A DNA stretch of 64,000 nucleotides from Xanthomonas hyacinthi (GCF_009769165.1 NZ_CP043476.1:4719001-4783000), one strand, 5' to 3'. Numbered from the stretch's first letter, positions 1 through 8,789 are shown. Numbers and translations: made by a program. Notes: generated from the sequence alone by a model not told the origin.

Positions 1-3000
1 TGCATGGACAATGCGTTGCCAACGCTGGGATGTTGTGGGGATAGTTCCACTGATGGCTTCGAGTTCCGTGACGCCAATACAGCGAAATAGCTGTAACAAC
101 CCTTGCCTGCTCATCTCGAACTCGGCCATCGCTTCATGAAATGCATGCGTTGGATTGGAGTGGCACTGGAAGAAACTCAGCACTCGAAGTGTTTTCCCGA
201 GTTCAGCTACGTCGCGGGCCGTGCGTTCGGGAACACGGTTGTTCATTTTCCTGATCAATGCCACCGCCTGTGGCAAGCCGTTCTTAACCGCCTCCAATGC
301 AGGACGTCCGCCGAGGCAGGCCAAGGCGACGAGGCCGTCGCTGGTAAACGCGGCCAACGCCGGGTGAGGGGTGGATAACTGGACAACAACACCTTCCAGC
401 GCCTGCTTGCCGCCGATGTTGCTGGCGATGGCCACGACCTGCTGCGGGGTCAGGGCATGGGGCGCCTGGCATAGCACGGGCAGCAGCCTCCGCACCGTCT
501 CCAGCGCCTGCCTGCCGCCATCGTTGCTGGCGATGGCCACGACCTGCTGCGGGGTCAGGGCATGGGGCGCCTGGCATAGCACGGGCAGCAGCCTCTGCAC
601 CGTCTCCAGCGCCTGCCTGCCGCCGATGTTGCTGGCGATGGCCACGACCTGCTGCGGGGTCAGGGCATGGGGCGCCTGGCATAGCACGGGCAGCAGCCTC
701 TGCACCGTCTCCAGCGCCTGCCTGCCGCCATCGTTGCTGGCGATGGCCACGACCTGCTGCGGGGTCAGGGCATGGGGCGCCTGGCATAGCACGGGCAGCA
801 GCCTCTGCACCGTCTCCAGCGCCTGCTTGCCGCCGATGTTGCCGGCGATGGCCACGACCTGCTGCGGGGTCAGGGCATGGGGCTCCTGGCATAGCACGGG
901 CAGCAGCCTCTGCACCGTCTCCAGCGCCTGCCTGCCGCCATCGTTGCTGGCGATGGCCACGACCTGCTGCGGGGTCAGGGCATAGGGCGCCTGGCATAGC
1001 ACGGGCAGCAGCCTCTGCACCGTCTCCAGCGCCTGCTTGCCGCCGATGTTGCCGGCGATGGCCACGACCTGCTGCGGGGTCAGGGCATGGGGCGCCTGGC
1101 ATAGCACGGGCAGCAGCCTCTGCACCGTCTCCAGCGCCTGCTTGCCGCCACCGTTGCCGGCGATGGCCACGACCTGCTGCGGGGTCAGGGCATAGGGCGC
1201 CTGGCATAGCACGGGCAGCAGCCTCTGCACCGTCTCCAGCGCCTGCCTGCCGCCATCGTTGCCGGCGATGGCCACGACCTGCTGCGGGGTCAGGGCATAG
1301 GGCGCCTGGCATAGCACGGGCAGCAGCCTCTGCAGCGTCTCCAGCGCCTGCCTGCCGCCACCGTTGCTGGCGATGGCCACGACCTGCTGCGGGGTCAGGG
1401 CATGGGGCGCCTGGCATAGCACGGGCAGCAACCTCTGCACCGTCTCCAGCGCCTGCCTGCCGCCATCGTTGCTGGCGATGGCCACGACCTGCTGCGGGGT
1501 CAGGGCATGGGGCGCCTGGCATAGCACGGGCAGCAGCCTCTGCACCGTCTCCAGCGCCTGCTTGCCGCCACCGTTGCCGGCGATGGCCACGACCTGCTGC
1601 GGGGTCAGGGCATAGGGCGCCTGGCATAGCACGGGCAGCAGCCTCTGCAGCGTCTCCAGCGCCTGCTTGCCGCCGATGTTGCCGGCGATGGCCACGACCT
1701 GTTGCGGGGTCAGGGCATAGGGGGCCTGGCATAGCACGGGCAGCAACCTCTGCACCGTCTCCAGCGCCTGCTTGCCGCCATGGTTGCTGGCGATGGCCAC
1801 GACCTGCTGCGGGGTCAGGGCATGGGGCGCCTGGCATAGCACGGGCAGCAGCCTCTGCAGCGTCTCCAGCGCCTGCCTGCCGCCATCGTTGCTGGCGATG
1901 GCCACGACCTGCTGCGGGGTCAGGGCATGGGGCGCCTGGCATAGCACGGGCAGCAGCCTCTGCACCGTCTCCAGCGCCTGCTTGCCGCCACCGTTGCTGG
2001 CGATGGCCACGACCTGCTGCGGGGTCAGGGCATAGGGCGCCTGGCATAGCACGGGCAGCAGCCTCTGCACCGTCTCCAGCGCCTGCTTGCCGCCGATGTT
2101 GCCGGCGATGGCCACGACCTGCCGCGGGGTCAGGGCATAGGGCGCCTGGCATAGCACGGGCAACAGCCTCTGCAGCGTCTCCAGCGCCTGCCTGCCGCCA
2201 TCGTTGCCGGCGATGGCCACGACCTGTGTAGGCGTCAGGTGCAGTGGTTCGCCAGTAAGCGCATTGCGCGATGCGTGGACTGTCTCAACCGCTAGAGCGC
2301 CGCCACGTTTTGCAATCTTGATCAGTTGGCATGTTTCCAACTGTAACGGCGGACCTCTCAAATCTTCCGCCACCTTGAGCAATGTCTGCAGGGCACGCGC
2401 ACCTGACTGCCGTTTACCTACTTCTACGATTTGTTTGTGTGTCGCCTTTGGCAGCACCGCGATAATCGCCTGATAACGGTCAGCCACGGTCCCTAACGAT
2501 GCCGCATGTCTGCTGAGCTCAACGATCTGCACGTGCGTAAACCCATGGCCTGCCAATACTGCGTGATGCTGCGCCACTTTTGACCAGGCATCCGGCTTGA
2601 TCTGCTCCCGTTGCTTCTGGGTGTAACCCAAGGTGCTCAGATCCACACTCTCAGCAGGCGAAGCGTCGGAGGTCTGGGCAGAACTCCGCCGCCGCGCTGC
2701 CGCCTGGGCGCGCGGCGGAGTTGGTGATGGGGCAGCGACAGCCGCACTAAAGTGAGATGGCGGTTCATACGATGCGCGCAGAACCGACTGCACCTCAGTA
2801 CTCTCTCCAGGTACAGCGTCTGCACCGTAAGCGCTCAAGGAAGGAAATATACAAAGCGATGGATCGAACTGACGTAGCAGCTCGCTGACGCTGCCCACTG
2901 AAAAAGCAGGCGAGGGTTCGGGCGTGCGCGCTGCCGCCAGGGCGCGCGGCGGAGTTGGCGATGGGGCAGCGACAGCCGCGCTAAAGTGGGACGGCGGTTC

Positions 3001-3321
3001 ATACGATGCGCGCAGAACCGACTGCACCTCAGTACTCTCTCCAGGTACAACGTCTGCACCGTAAGCGCTCAAGGAAGGAAATATACAAAGCGATGGATCG
3101 AACTGACGTAGCAGCTCGCTGACGCTGCCCACTGAAAAAGCAGGCGAGGGTTCGGGCGTGGCTGGCTGGCGGGTCCGGGACGCCGCCGGCCGAGCGGGCA
3201 AGCCATCAAGGGGGCTGCTGGCGGCCGTGGACGCGAGCCGACCAGCAATGGGCTGAGCCTCATCCGATCCGGGCTGCGACTCCCGGGAAGGATTTGGCGC
3301 GCGAGAACGAATGGGTTCCAT
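1..3321 (-). CDS. TAL effector (transcription activator-like effector), 3' end outside window
   Basis: A type III-secreted DNA-binding protein that enters plant nuclei and activates host genes. The frame is open for 1107 codons from ATG at 3321 (MEPIRSRAPNP), preceded by AGAGGA, to base 1. N-terminal secretion/translocation region: residues 1-361, ending with the conserved VDLSTLGYTQKQ, VAQHHAVLAGHGFTH and KIAKRGG segments. Seventeen 35-residue repeats and one 20-residue half repeat occupy 394-2238. The start of the C-terminal region follows (LACLGGRPALEAVKNGLP); nuclear localisation signals and activation domain lie beyond the window. Di-residues from N to C terminus: ND NI NG ND NH NI NG ND NG ND NG NI ND NI ND NI ND NI. 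Oddities: residue 12 is always Asn, there is no HD, position 11 alternates Ser/Gly, and residues about 54-209 are a tandem duplication. The frame looks functional as far as it can be seen. Confidence 0.96.
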   Translation of the reverse strand, partial: MEPIRSRAPNPSRESQPGSDEAQPIAGRLASTAASSPLDGLPARPAASRTRQPATPEPSPAFSVGSVSELLRQFDPSLCIFPSLSAYGADVVPGESTEVQSVLRASYEPPSHFSAAVAAPSPTPPRALAAARTPEPSPAFSVGSVSELLRQFDPSLCIFPSLSAYGADAVPGESTEVQSVLRASYEPPSHFSAAVAAPSPTPPRAQAAARRRSSAQTSDASPAESVDLSTLGYTQKQREQIKPDAWSKVAQHHAVLAGHGFTHVQIVELSRHAASLGTVADRYQAIIAVLPKATHKQIVEVGKRQSGARALQTLLKVAEDLRGPPLQLETCQLIKIAKRGGALAVETVHASRNALTGEPLHLTPTQVVAIAGNDGGRQALETLQRLLPVLCQAPYALTPRQVVAIAGNIGGKQALETVQRLLPVLCQAPYALTPQQVVAIASNGGGKQALETVQRLLPVLCQAPHALTPQQVVAIASNDGGRQALETLQRLLPVLCQAPHALTPQQVVAIASNHGGKQALETVQRLLPVLCQAPYALTPQQVVAIAGNIGGKQALETLQRLLPVLCQAPYALTPQQVVAIAGNGGGKQALETVQRLLPVLCQAPHALTPQQVVAIASNDGGRQALETVQRLLPVLCQAPHALTPQQVVAIASNGGGRQALETLQRLLPVLCQAPYALTPQQVVAIAGNDGGRQALETVQRLLPVLCQAPYALTPQQVVAIAGNGGGKQALETVQRLLPVLCQAPHALTPQQVVAIAGNIGGKQALETVQRLLPVLCQAPYALTPQQVVAIASNDGGRQALETVQRLLPVLCQEPHALTPQQVVAIAGNIGGKQALETVQRLLPVLCQAPHALTPQQVVAIASNDGGRQALETVQRLLPVLCQAPHALTPQQVVAIASNIGGRQALETVQRLLPVLCQAPHALTPQQVVAIASNDGGRQALETVRRLLPVLCQAPHALTPQQVVAIASNIGGKQALEGVVVQLSTPHPALAAFTSDGLVALACLGGRPALEAVKNGLPQAVALIRKMNNRVPERTARDVAELGKTLRVLSFFQCHSNPTHAFHEAMAEFEMSRQGLLQLFRCIGVTELEAISGTIPTTSQRWQRIVHA
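394..2238 (-). repeat. TALE central repeat array, 17.5 repeats of 105 bp
   Basis: Near-identical 105-bp units coding for LTPQQVVAIASNxGGKQALE followed by TVQRLLPVLCQAPHA. The N-proximal repeat (LTPTQVVAIAGNDGG) starts at 2238 and the half repeat covers 394-453. Units differ at the di-residue codons, residue 11 (S or G), residue 16 (K or R) and a few silent sites. Using the usual code (NI=A, NG=T, NH=G, ND read as C) and a T at position zero, the predicted target is TCATCGATCTCTACACACA. The target is an inference; the repeat order is read directly. Confidence 0.95.
2693..3160 (-). repeat. In-frame tandem duplication of 234 bp in the TALE N-terminal region
   Basis: Copy A (2927-3160) and copy B (2693-2926) are direct tandem copies of 234 bp, 78 codons. 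Each codes for a segment starting TPEPSPAFSVGSVSELLRQF and ending at PSPTPPRA plus an Ala-rich tail. The copies differ at a few bases (for example GADVV against GADAV, RAL against RAQ, and silent changes), so this is not a simple assembly duplicate. Confidence 0.93.
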
Positions 3322-3783
3322 TAGTCGTTCCTCTTTCAGGAGTGCTTGTGCCCGGAAGACTAAACTCTTCGGTTCCCGACGCCCTTTCCCGACTTCGCAT
3401 AGCAGAACAGGTTTTCACGAATCCCTGCCGACCCGCGGGATAGGCCAGGCAATGGACGATGGTGATGCGCCAGACTGTCGACGCCGTCGCACCTCCCCCC
3501 TCTCCCCGCGAACGCGGCCGCCGCCTCGCACGACGCGGCAGCGCGCGCTGCACATTCACTCCGCCACCACCGCCGCGCAGGCAGCATCGCCGCCAGCCTC
3601 GCGCAAGCGCAGGCAAGCCCGATCCCCTCGACGAATCGGCCGTTGCGGACCGCCCCGCGATGGCGTGCCGCGCTGCCATGGCTGCGCTCGGCCTGCATCG
3701 CCGCACAGCAGCCGGACGCAACGGGCGCATCCGTTTTCCGGTTTCGGCCGTATCTGTCTCCGAGTCCCCCATGAGAAGCGCTT
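3322..3783. other. Intergenic region between TALE (-) and lipid operon (+)
   Basis: This 462-bp divergent gap must hold the promoters of the TAL effector and of the lipid operon. The TALE ribosome binding site AGAGGA is visible on the minus strand just above 3321. No convincing sigma-70 boxes, RNA gene or intact small gene are seen. Confidence 0.5.
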
Positions 3784-4776
3784 GTGCCGAGTCCCGCTCC
3801 GGATCTCCCCCGTGCCATGCCCACCGCGGCGCCCGCCGCCACGCCGCACCGCAGCGGGGTGGCGCGCACGCTGCGCCGCTGGTTCGACACCGGCGCGGAG
3901 ATCGAACTGGACGAGGCCCGCGCCGATCGCATCGACTGGCTGCGCGCCGCACCCTATTTCGGCCTGCATCTGGCCTGCCTGGGCGTGGTCTGGGTCGGCG
4001 TGTCCTGGTTCGCGGTGGGCATGGCGCTGGCGATGTACGCGCTGCGCATGTTCGCGCTCACCGGTTTCTATCACCGCTACTTCGCGCATCGCGCATTCAA
4101 GACCTCGCGCGTGGTGCAGTTCCTGTTCGCCGCGCTCGGCGCCACCTGCGTGCAGCGCGGGCCGCTGTGGTGGGCCGCGCACCATCGCAACCACCATCGC
4201 CACACCGATACCCCGGCCGATCCGCATTCGCCGCGGCAACATGGTTTCTGGTGGAGCCATAGCGGCTGGTTCCTGACCCCGCGCGGCTTCCGCACCGACT
4301 GGGAGGCGATCCCGGATCTGCGCCGCGTTCCGGAACTGCGCTTCCTCGACCGTTTCGACCTGCTGCTGCCGGTGCTGCTGGCGCTGGCGCTGTTCCTGCT
4401 CGGCGGCTGGCTGCAGCGTCACCATCCGCAGCTGAGCACCGATGGGCCGCAGTTGCTGGTGTGGGGCTTCTTCGTCTCCACGGTGGCCCTGTTCCATGCC
4501 ACCTTCACCATCAACTCGCTGGCGCACCGCTTCGGCAGCCGCCGTTTCGACACCCGCGACGACAGCCGCAACAACGCCTGGCTGGCGCTGCTCACCTTCG
4601 GCGAGGGCTGGCACAACAACCACCATTTCTTTCCCGGCGCGGCGCGGCAAGGCTTCCGCTGGTGGGAAATCGACCTGACCTGGTATGGCCTGAAGGCGCT
4701 GTCGTGGACCGGCCTGATCCGCCAGCTCAGGCCGGTGCCGGCCGGGCTGGTGCGCGCACAGGCGCGGGCACGATGA
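3784..4776 (+). CDS. Membrane fatty acid (acyl-CoA/acyl-lipid) desaturase
   Basis: A di-iron integral-membrane desaturase of the delta-9 type that introduces a double bond into fatty acyl chains. The three histidine boxes are visible: HRYFAH (about 97-102), HHRNHH (133-138) and HNNHH (about 277), with hydrophobic helices at about 60-95, 110-125 and 190-230. The 330-residue length is normal. The start is GTG at 3784 with GAGAAG upstream; ATG at 3817 is an alternative. It is the first gene of a seven-gene operon, and its TGA overlaps the ATG of the next gene, so the two are translationally coupled. It probably makes the unsaturated substrate for the two cyclopropane-synthase-like enzymes downstream. 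Confidence 0.88.
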   Translation: MPSPAPDLPRAMPTAAPAATPHRSGVARTLRRWFDTGAEIELDEARADRIDWLRAAPYFGLHLACLGVVWVGVSWFAVGMALAMYALRMFALTGFYHRYFAHRAFKTSRVVQFLFAALGATCVQRGPLWWAAHHRNHHRHTDTPADPHSPRQHGFWWSHSGWFLTPRGFRTDWEAIPDLRRVPELRFLDRFDLLLPVLLALALFLLGGWLQRHHPQLSTDGPQLLVWGFFVSTVALFHATFTINSLAHRFGSRRFDTRDDSRNNAWLALLTFGEGWHNNHHFFPGAARQGFRWWEIDLTWYGLKALSWTGLIRQLRPVPAGLVRAQARAR

Positions 4777-6035
4777 GCCGCATCGCAGTGATCGGCTCGG
4801 GCATCGCCGGGCTGGGCTCGGCATGGCTGCTGTCGCAACGGCACGAAGTCACCCTGTACGAGGCCGCCAATTACCTAGGCGGCCACACCCATACCCATGC
4901 GCTCGAGCTGGGCGGCGTGGAGTACGCGGTGGACAGCGGCTTCATCGTGTTCAACCCGCAGCACTATCCGCTGCTGAGCAAACTGTTCGCGCAACTCGGC
5001 GTGGCCGCGCAGCCGACCACGATGAGTTTTTCGGTGCATGAGGCGCGCAGCGGGCTGGAATACAACGCCGGCAGCCTCGGCGGGCTGTTCTGCCAGCCCG
5101 GCAACCTGGCCAGCCCGCGCTTCTGGCGCATGCTGGGCGATCTGCGCCGTTTCTACCGGCAGGCGCCGCAGGTACTGGCCGATGATGCGCAGGCGCAGCT
5201 GACGCTGGGCGAGTTCCTGCAGCGGCACCGCTATTCGAAGGTGTTCCGCGACGCGCACCTGGTGCCGATGGCCTCGGCGCTGTGGTCCTCGCCGTCGCAG
5301 CGGATCCTGCAGTTCCCGATGCGCCAGCTGATCGGCTTCATGGCCAACCACCATATGCTGCAACTCAGCGGCCGGCCGCAATGGCAGGTGGTCGCGGGCG
5401 GCTCCAACAGTTACGTGCGCGCGCTGCGCAGCCGCTGGCGGGTGCACGAACGCATCGGCACGCCGGTGCGCTCGGTGCAGCGGCTGTCGCAGGGCGTGTC
5501 GGTGCTGACCGATGCCGACGGCGATGCCGACGCCGAGCGCTACGACCATGTGGTGCTGGCCTGCCACGCCGACGACGCCTTGCGCCTGCTCAACGACGCC
5601 AGCGCCGCCGAACGCGAGATCCTCGGCGCGATCGCCTACCAGGACAACGACACCGTGCTGCACACCGATGCGCGCGTGCTGCCGCGCAATCGCCGCGCCT
5701 GGGCCGCATGGAACGCGCACGTGCCGGCCGATCCGCACGCGCCGTGCACGGTCAGCTACTGGATGAACGCGCTGCAATCGATCGCCTCGCCGCAGCCGTT
5801 CATCGTCAGCCTCAACCGCGGCGACGCCATCGACCCGGCCAAGGTGCTGCGGCGCATGCGCTACCGGCATCCGCTGCAGACGCATGCGTCGGTGGCCGCG
5901 CAGGCGCGCAAGGGCGAGATCCAGGGCCAGCGCGGCACCTGGTTCGCCGGCGCCGGCTGGGGTTTCGGCTTCCACGAGGACGGCCTGCGCAGCGCGGTCG
6001 ACGTCGCCGCCGGGCTAGGGGTACCCTGGCCATGA
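4773..6035 (+). CDS. FAD-dependent amine-oxidase-like oxidoreductase (NAD(P)-binding Rossmann)
   Basis: A 420-residue flavoprotein. The N terminus MSRIAVIGSGIAGLGSAWLL is a GxGxxG dinucleotide-binding fold, followed by E34 (TLYEAANYLGGHT), the usual FAD ribose contact of amine oxidase/protoporphyrinogen-oxidase-type proteins. A second flavin-binding stretch (GTWFAGAGWGFGFHEDGL) lies near the C terminus. Proteins of this kind commonly sit next to DUF1365 and a cyclopropane fatty acid synthase; a role in lipid oxidation or reduction is inferred, and the substrate is unknown. It starts at the ATG overlapping the desaturase stop and its own TGA overlaps the next ATG. Confidence 0.85.
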   Translation: MSRIAVIGSGIAGLGSAWLLSQRHEVTLYEAANYLGGHTHTHALELGGVEYAVDSGFIVFNPQHYPLLSKLFAQLGVAAQPTTMSFSVHEARSGLEYNAGSLGGLFCQPGNLASPRFWRMLGDLRRFYRQAPQVLADDAQAQLTLGEFLQRHRYSKVFRDAHLVPMASALWSSPSQRILQFPMRQLIGFMANHHMLQLSGRPQWQVVAGGSNSYVRALRSRWRVHERIGTPVRSVQRLSQGVSVLTDADGDADAERYDHVVLACHADDALRLLNDASAAEREILGAIAYQDNDTVLHTDARVLPRNRRAWAAWNAHVPADPHAPCTVSYWMNALQSIASPQPFIVSLNRGDAIDPAKVLRRMRYRHPLQTHASVAAQARKGEIQGQRGTWFAGAGWGFGFHEDGLRSAVDVAAGLGVPWP

Positions 6036-6898
6036 ATCTGCTGCGCAGCGCGACCGTGTCCGCCCCGCCGGCTGGCGCCGTCTCGACAACGCCGGCGGCG
6101 GCGGCGGGCACGACCATGCACGGGTTGCACAGCGCGCTCTACAGCGGCTGGGTCCGGCACCGGCGCCATGCGCCCAAGGCGCTGGCGTTCCGCTATCCGC
6201 TGTTTTTGATGTATCTGGATCTGGCCGAACTCGAGCAGGTGTTCGCGCGGCGCTGGCTGTGGTCGGTCGGCCGCCGCAACCTGGTGGAATTTCGCCGCAG
6301 CGACTACCTGGGCGATCCGGCGCAAGCGTTGGACGAAGCGGTGCGCGACCGCGTGCAGCAGGACTGCGGCGAGCGCCCGCTCGGCGCGGTGCGCATGCTG
6401 ACCCACCTGCGCTACTTCGGCCATTGCTTCAACCCGGTCACGTTCTACTACTGCCACGACGCGCAGCAGCGCCTGCACAGCATCGTCGCCGAGATCACCA
6501 ACACGCCGTGGAAGCAGCGCCATGCCTACGTGCTGCCGGTGGCCGCCGCGCACAGCCACGGCAGCGTGCACGCCTGGCGCTTCGACAAGCGCTTCCACGT
6601 CTCCCCGTTCATGGCGATGGCGCACGCATACGCATGGCGCTGCAGCGAACCGGGCGCGCAGCTGCGCGTGCACATGGACGTGCTCGATGCGCAGCCGGCG
6701 GCCAGGCGCTTCGACGCCACGCTGGTGCTGCAGCGGCGCGAAATCTGCGGCGCCAGCCTGGCACGTGCGCTGCTGCGCTATCCGGCGATGACCCTGCAGG
6801 TCGTGGCCAAGATCCACTGGCAGGCATTGCGCCTGTGGCTGCGCGGCAATCCGGTGCACGACCACCCCGACCATTCCCTTCCGCGAGAACGCCGATGA
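6032..6898 (+). CDS. DUF1365 family protein
   Basis: A 288-residue DUF1365 protein, recognised by the core YPLFLMYLDLAELE, a pair of conserved blocks around LRYFGHCFNPVTFYYC, and the EITNTPW and HVSPFM motifs. No biochemical role is established; the family is nearly always linked to an FAD oxidoreductase and a cyclopropane-fatty-acid synthase, as here. The chosen start at 6032 overlaps the previous stop (ATGA); an internal ATG at 6116 would give MHGLHSALYSGWV, closer to the usual family start, so the first 28 residues (Ala/Pro-rich) may be untranslated or an extension. The stop overlaps the start of the cfa gene. Confidence 0.86.
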   Translation: MNLLRSATVSAPPAGAVSTTPAAAAGTTMHGLHSALYSGWVRHRRHAPKALAFRYPLFLMYLDLAELEQVFARRWLWSVGRRNLVEFRRSDYLGDPAQALDEAVRDRVQQDCGERPLGAVRMLTHLRYFGHCFNPVTFYYCHDAQQRLHSIVAEITNTPWKQRHAYVLPVAAAHSHGSVHAWRFDKRFHVSPFMAMAHAYAWRCSEPGAQLRVHMDVLDAQPAARRFDATLVLQRREICGASLARALLRYPAMTLQVVAKIHWQALRLWLRGNPVHDHPDHSLPRERR

Positions 6899-8241
6899 AC
6901 GCTCCGCACGCGCCCTCCTCCGCTTCCGTCACGCTGGCCCCGGCCGCGCCGCCGCTGCGCGGCCTCGACCGCCTGCTGCGGCGGCGCCTGTTCGCCACGC
7001 TCGACGGCTTGCGCGATGGCCAGCTGCGCATCGAGGAAGCAGGCGCGATCACCACGTTGGGAAGCGCCACGTTGGGGAGCGCCACCTTGGGCAGCGCCAC
7101 GCACGCGGAGAGCGCGCTGCACGCGCACCTGCGTATCCACGATCCGCGCTTCTATCGGCAGGCCGCATTGAACGGCAGCGTCGGCGTCGGCGAGGCGTAC
7201 ATGGACGGACTGTGGGAGTGCGACGACCTGGTCGCGCTGGTGCGCCTGCTGCTGCGCAACCGCGAGCGCCTGGACGCGATGGAGACCGGCCTGGCCCGCC
7301 TCGGCGGCGTGGTCATGCGCAGCCTGCACGCGCTGGCGCGCAATACCCGCGCCGGCAGCCGCCGCAACGTCGCAGCGCACTACGACCTGGGCAATCCGCT
7401 GTTCGAGCTGTTCCTGGACCGCAACCTGATGTACTCCTCGGCGCTCTTCCGCGACGCAGACGCCGCGCTGGGCGACGCCGCGCTGGAACGCGCCGCCGAG
7501 CGCAAGCTGCAGCGCATCTGCGCCAAGCTCGACCTGCAGCCGCATCACCATCTGGTCGAGATCGGCAGCGGGTGGGGCGGTTTTGCGCTGCACGCGGCCA
7601 GGCATCACGGTTGCCGCGTCACCACCACCACGATCTCGCGCGAGCAGTACGACCTGGCGCGCCAGCGCGTGGACGCGGCCGGCCTGTCCGATCGCGTCGA
7701 GGTGCTGTTGCGCGACTACCGCGACCTGGACGGCCGCTACGACCGGCTGGTCTCGATCGAGATGATCGAGGCGATCGGCCACCAGTATCTGGACACCTAT
7801 TTCGGCAAGGTCGGTGCGCTGCTCAAGGACGACGGCCAGGCGCTGATCCAGGCCATCACCATCGAGGACCACCGCTACGCGCAGGCGCTGAAATCGGTGG
7901 ACTTCATCAAGCGCCACATCTTCCCCGGCAGCTTCATTCCGTCGGTGGCGGCGATGACCGGCGCGATCGCGCGCGCCAGCGACCTGCGCCTGTTCAACCT
8001 GGAAGACATCGGTCCCAGTTATGCGCTGACCCTGCGCGCCTGGCGCCAGCGCTTCATGGCTAAATTGCCGCAGGTGCGTGCGCTGGGCTACGACGAACGC
8101 TTCATCCGCATGTGGGAGTTCTACCTGGCCTATTGCGAGGGCGGCTTCCTGGAGCGCTCGATCGGCGACGTGCACCTGTGGCTGAGCAAGCCCGGTGCGC
8201 GCCCGGCGCAGTTCGCGCCGCCATTGGCGCACGGCGCATGA
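6895..8241 (+). CDS. cfa: Cyclopropane-fatty-acyl-phospholipid synthase family methyltransferase
   Basis: A 448-residue S-adenosylmethionine-dependent enzyme of the CFA synthase family, expected to add a methylene or methyl group across the double bond of membrane-lipid acyl chains. It shows the N-terminal domain (HDPRFYRQAALNGSVGVGEAY, about 82-102), AHYDLGN (161-167), the SAM motif VEIGSGWGGF (221-230), and the C-terminal SVDFIKRHIFPGSFIPS and GPSYALTLRAWR segments. Residues 54-68 are three perfect TLGSA units from a 15-bp tandem repeat. It starts at 6895, overlapping DUF1365. Its acyl substrate is probably made by the upstream desaturase. Confidence 0.92.
   Translation: MNAPHAPSSASVTLAPAAPPLRGLDRLLRRRLFATLDGLRDGQLRIEEAGAITTLGSATLGSATLGSATHAESALHAHLRIHDPRFYRQAALNGSVGVGEAYMDGLWECDDLVALVRLLLRNRERLDAMETGLARLGGVVMRSLHALARNTRAGSRRNVAAHYDLGNPLFELFLDRNLMYSSALFRDADAALGDAALERAAERKLQRICAKLDLQPHHHLVEIGSGWGGFALHAARHHGCRVTTTTISREQYDLARQRVDAAGLSDRVEVLLRDYRDLDGRYDRLVSIEMIEAIGHQYLDTYFGKVGALLKDDGQALIQAITIEDHRYAQALKSVDFIKRHIFPGSFIPSVAAMTGAIARASDLRLFNLEDIGPSYALTLRAWRQRFMAKLPQVRALGYDERFIRMWEFYLAYCEGGFLERSIGDVHLWLSKPGARPAQFAPPLAHGA
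7054..7098 (+). repeat. 15-bp tandem repeat (x3) inside cfa
   Basis: Three consecutive 15-bp units (7054-7068, 7069-7083, 7084-7098), each encoding TLGSA, lie in the N-terminal domain of the CFA synthase. They keep the frame, so loss or gain of a unit would change protein length by five residues. Confidence 0.85.
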
Positions 8242-8789
8242 GCAACCTGGCCAACTACGTCGCGCTGCAGGTGCTGTGGCTGGCCGCGGTGGCCGGCGCC
8301 GGCAACGGGCTGGCCTGGGCCGGCCCGGCAGCGCTGGCGCTGTTCGCGCTGTACCAGTTGCAGCCGCGCCGGCGCGCGCGCGGCGATGCGGTGCTGATGG
8401 CGCTGGCGTTGCTGCTTGGCACCGCCGTCGATACCGCGCTGGCCGCCGGCGGCTGGGTGCGCTACGCCGCGGCGCTGCCGCCGGCGCCGTGGGCGCCGCT
8501 GTGGATCCTGGCGCTGTGGGCCGGCTTCGCGCTGACCTTCAACCATTCGCTGGCCTGGGTCATGCAGCGCCCGTGGCGCGCGGCGCTGTTCGGCGCGCTG
8601 TTCGGTCCGCTCGGCTACGTGCTGGCCGCGCGCGGCTGGCAAGCGGTGACGCTGAGCGCGCCGTTGCTGCACGCCGTGCTGGCGCTGGCGCTGGCCTGGG
8701 CCGCGGCGCTGGCCGTGCTGAGCCTGGCGACACGGCGCCTGGCGGCGACGGCGCAGCCCGCGCCGCGCATCGCAGGCGCCACCCCATGA
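8238..8789 (+). CDS. DUF2878 family membrane protein
   Basis: A 183-residue polytopic inner-membrane protein with about five or six hydrophobic helices (WLAAVAGAGNGLAWAGPAAL, VLMALALLLGTAVDTALAAG, PWAPLWILALWAGFALTFNH, ALFGALFGPLGYVLAARGW and a C-terminal Ala/Leu helix). WILALWAGFALTFNHSLAW is characteristic of DUF2878. The function is unknown; members are usually found in the same cluster as DUF1365 and CFA synthases. It overlaps both neighbours by four bases. Confidence 0.84.
   Translation: MSNLANYVALQVLWLAAVAGAGNGLAWAGPAALALFALYQLQPRRRARGDAVLMALALLLGTAVDTALAAGGWVRYAAALPPAPWAPLWILALWAGFALTFNHSLAWVMQRPWRAALFGALFGPLGYVLAARGWQAVTLSAPLLHAVLALALAWAAALAVLSLATRRLAATAQPAPRIAGATP

Noticed and set aside
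371..2035. Repeat array that could be mistaken for CRISPR or a plus-strand repeat protein.
   Set aside because: The units are 105 bp without spacers and read perfectly as TALE repeats on the minus strand.
284..2152. A 622-codon minus-strand open frame of MPGALCPDPAAGRGH-type repeats.
   Set aside because: It is the out-of-frame reading of the TALE repeats. The true frame gives canonical TALE repeats with conserved flanks and opens from 3321.
2637..3263. Three short minus-strand frames with nearly the same MQTLYLERVLRCSRF start.
   Set aside because: They are shadow frames created by the duplicated N-terminal module of the TALE; the real frame runs through them.
3260..3952. A 230-codon minus-strand frame upstream of the TALE start.
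   Set aside because: It is Arg/Ala-rich compositional sequence in a different frame from the TALE and overlaps the desaturase on the other strand.
5861..6874. Long minus-strand frames across the lipid operon and other GC-rich genes.
   Set aside because: They lie opposite genes with clear motifs and are His/Arg/Ala/Gln-rich, the typical shadow of high-GC coding sequence.
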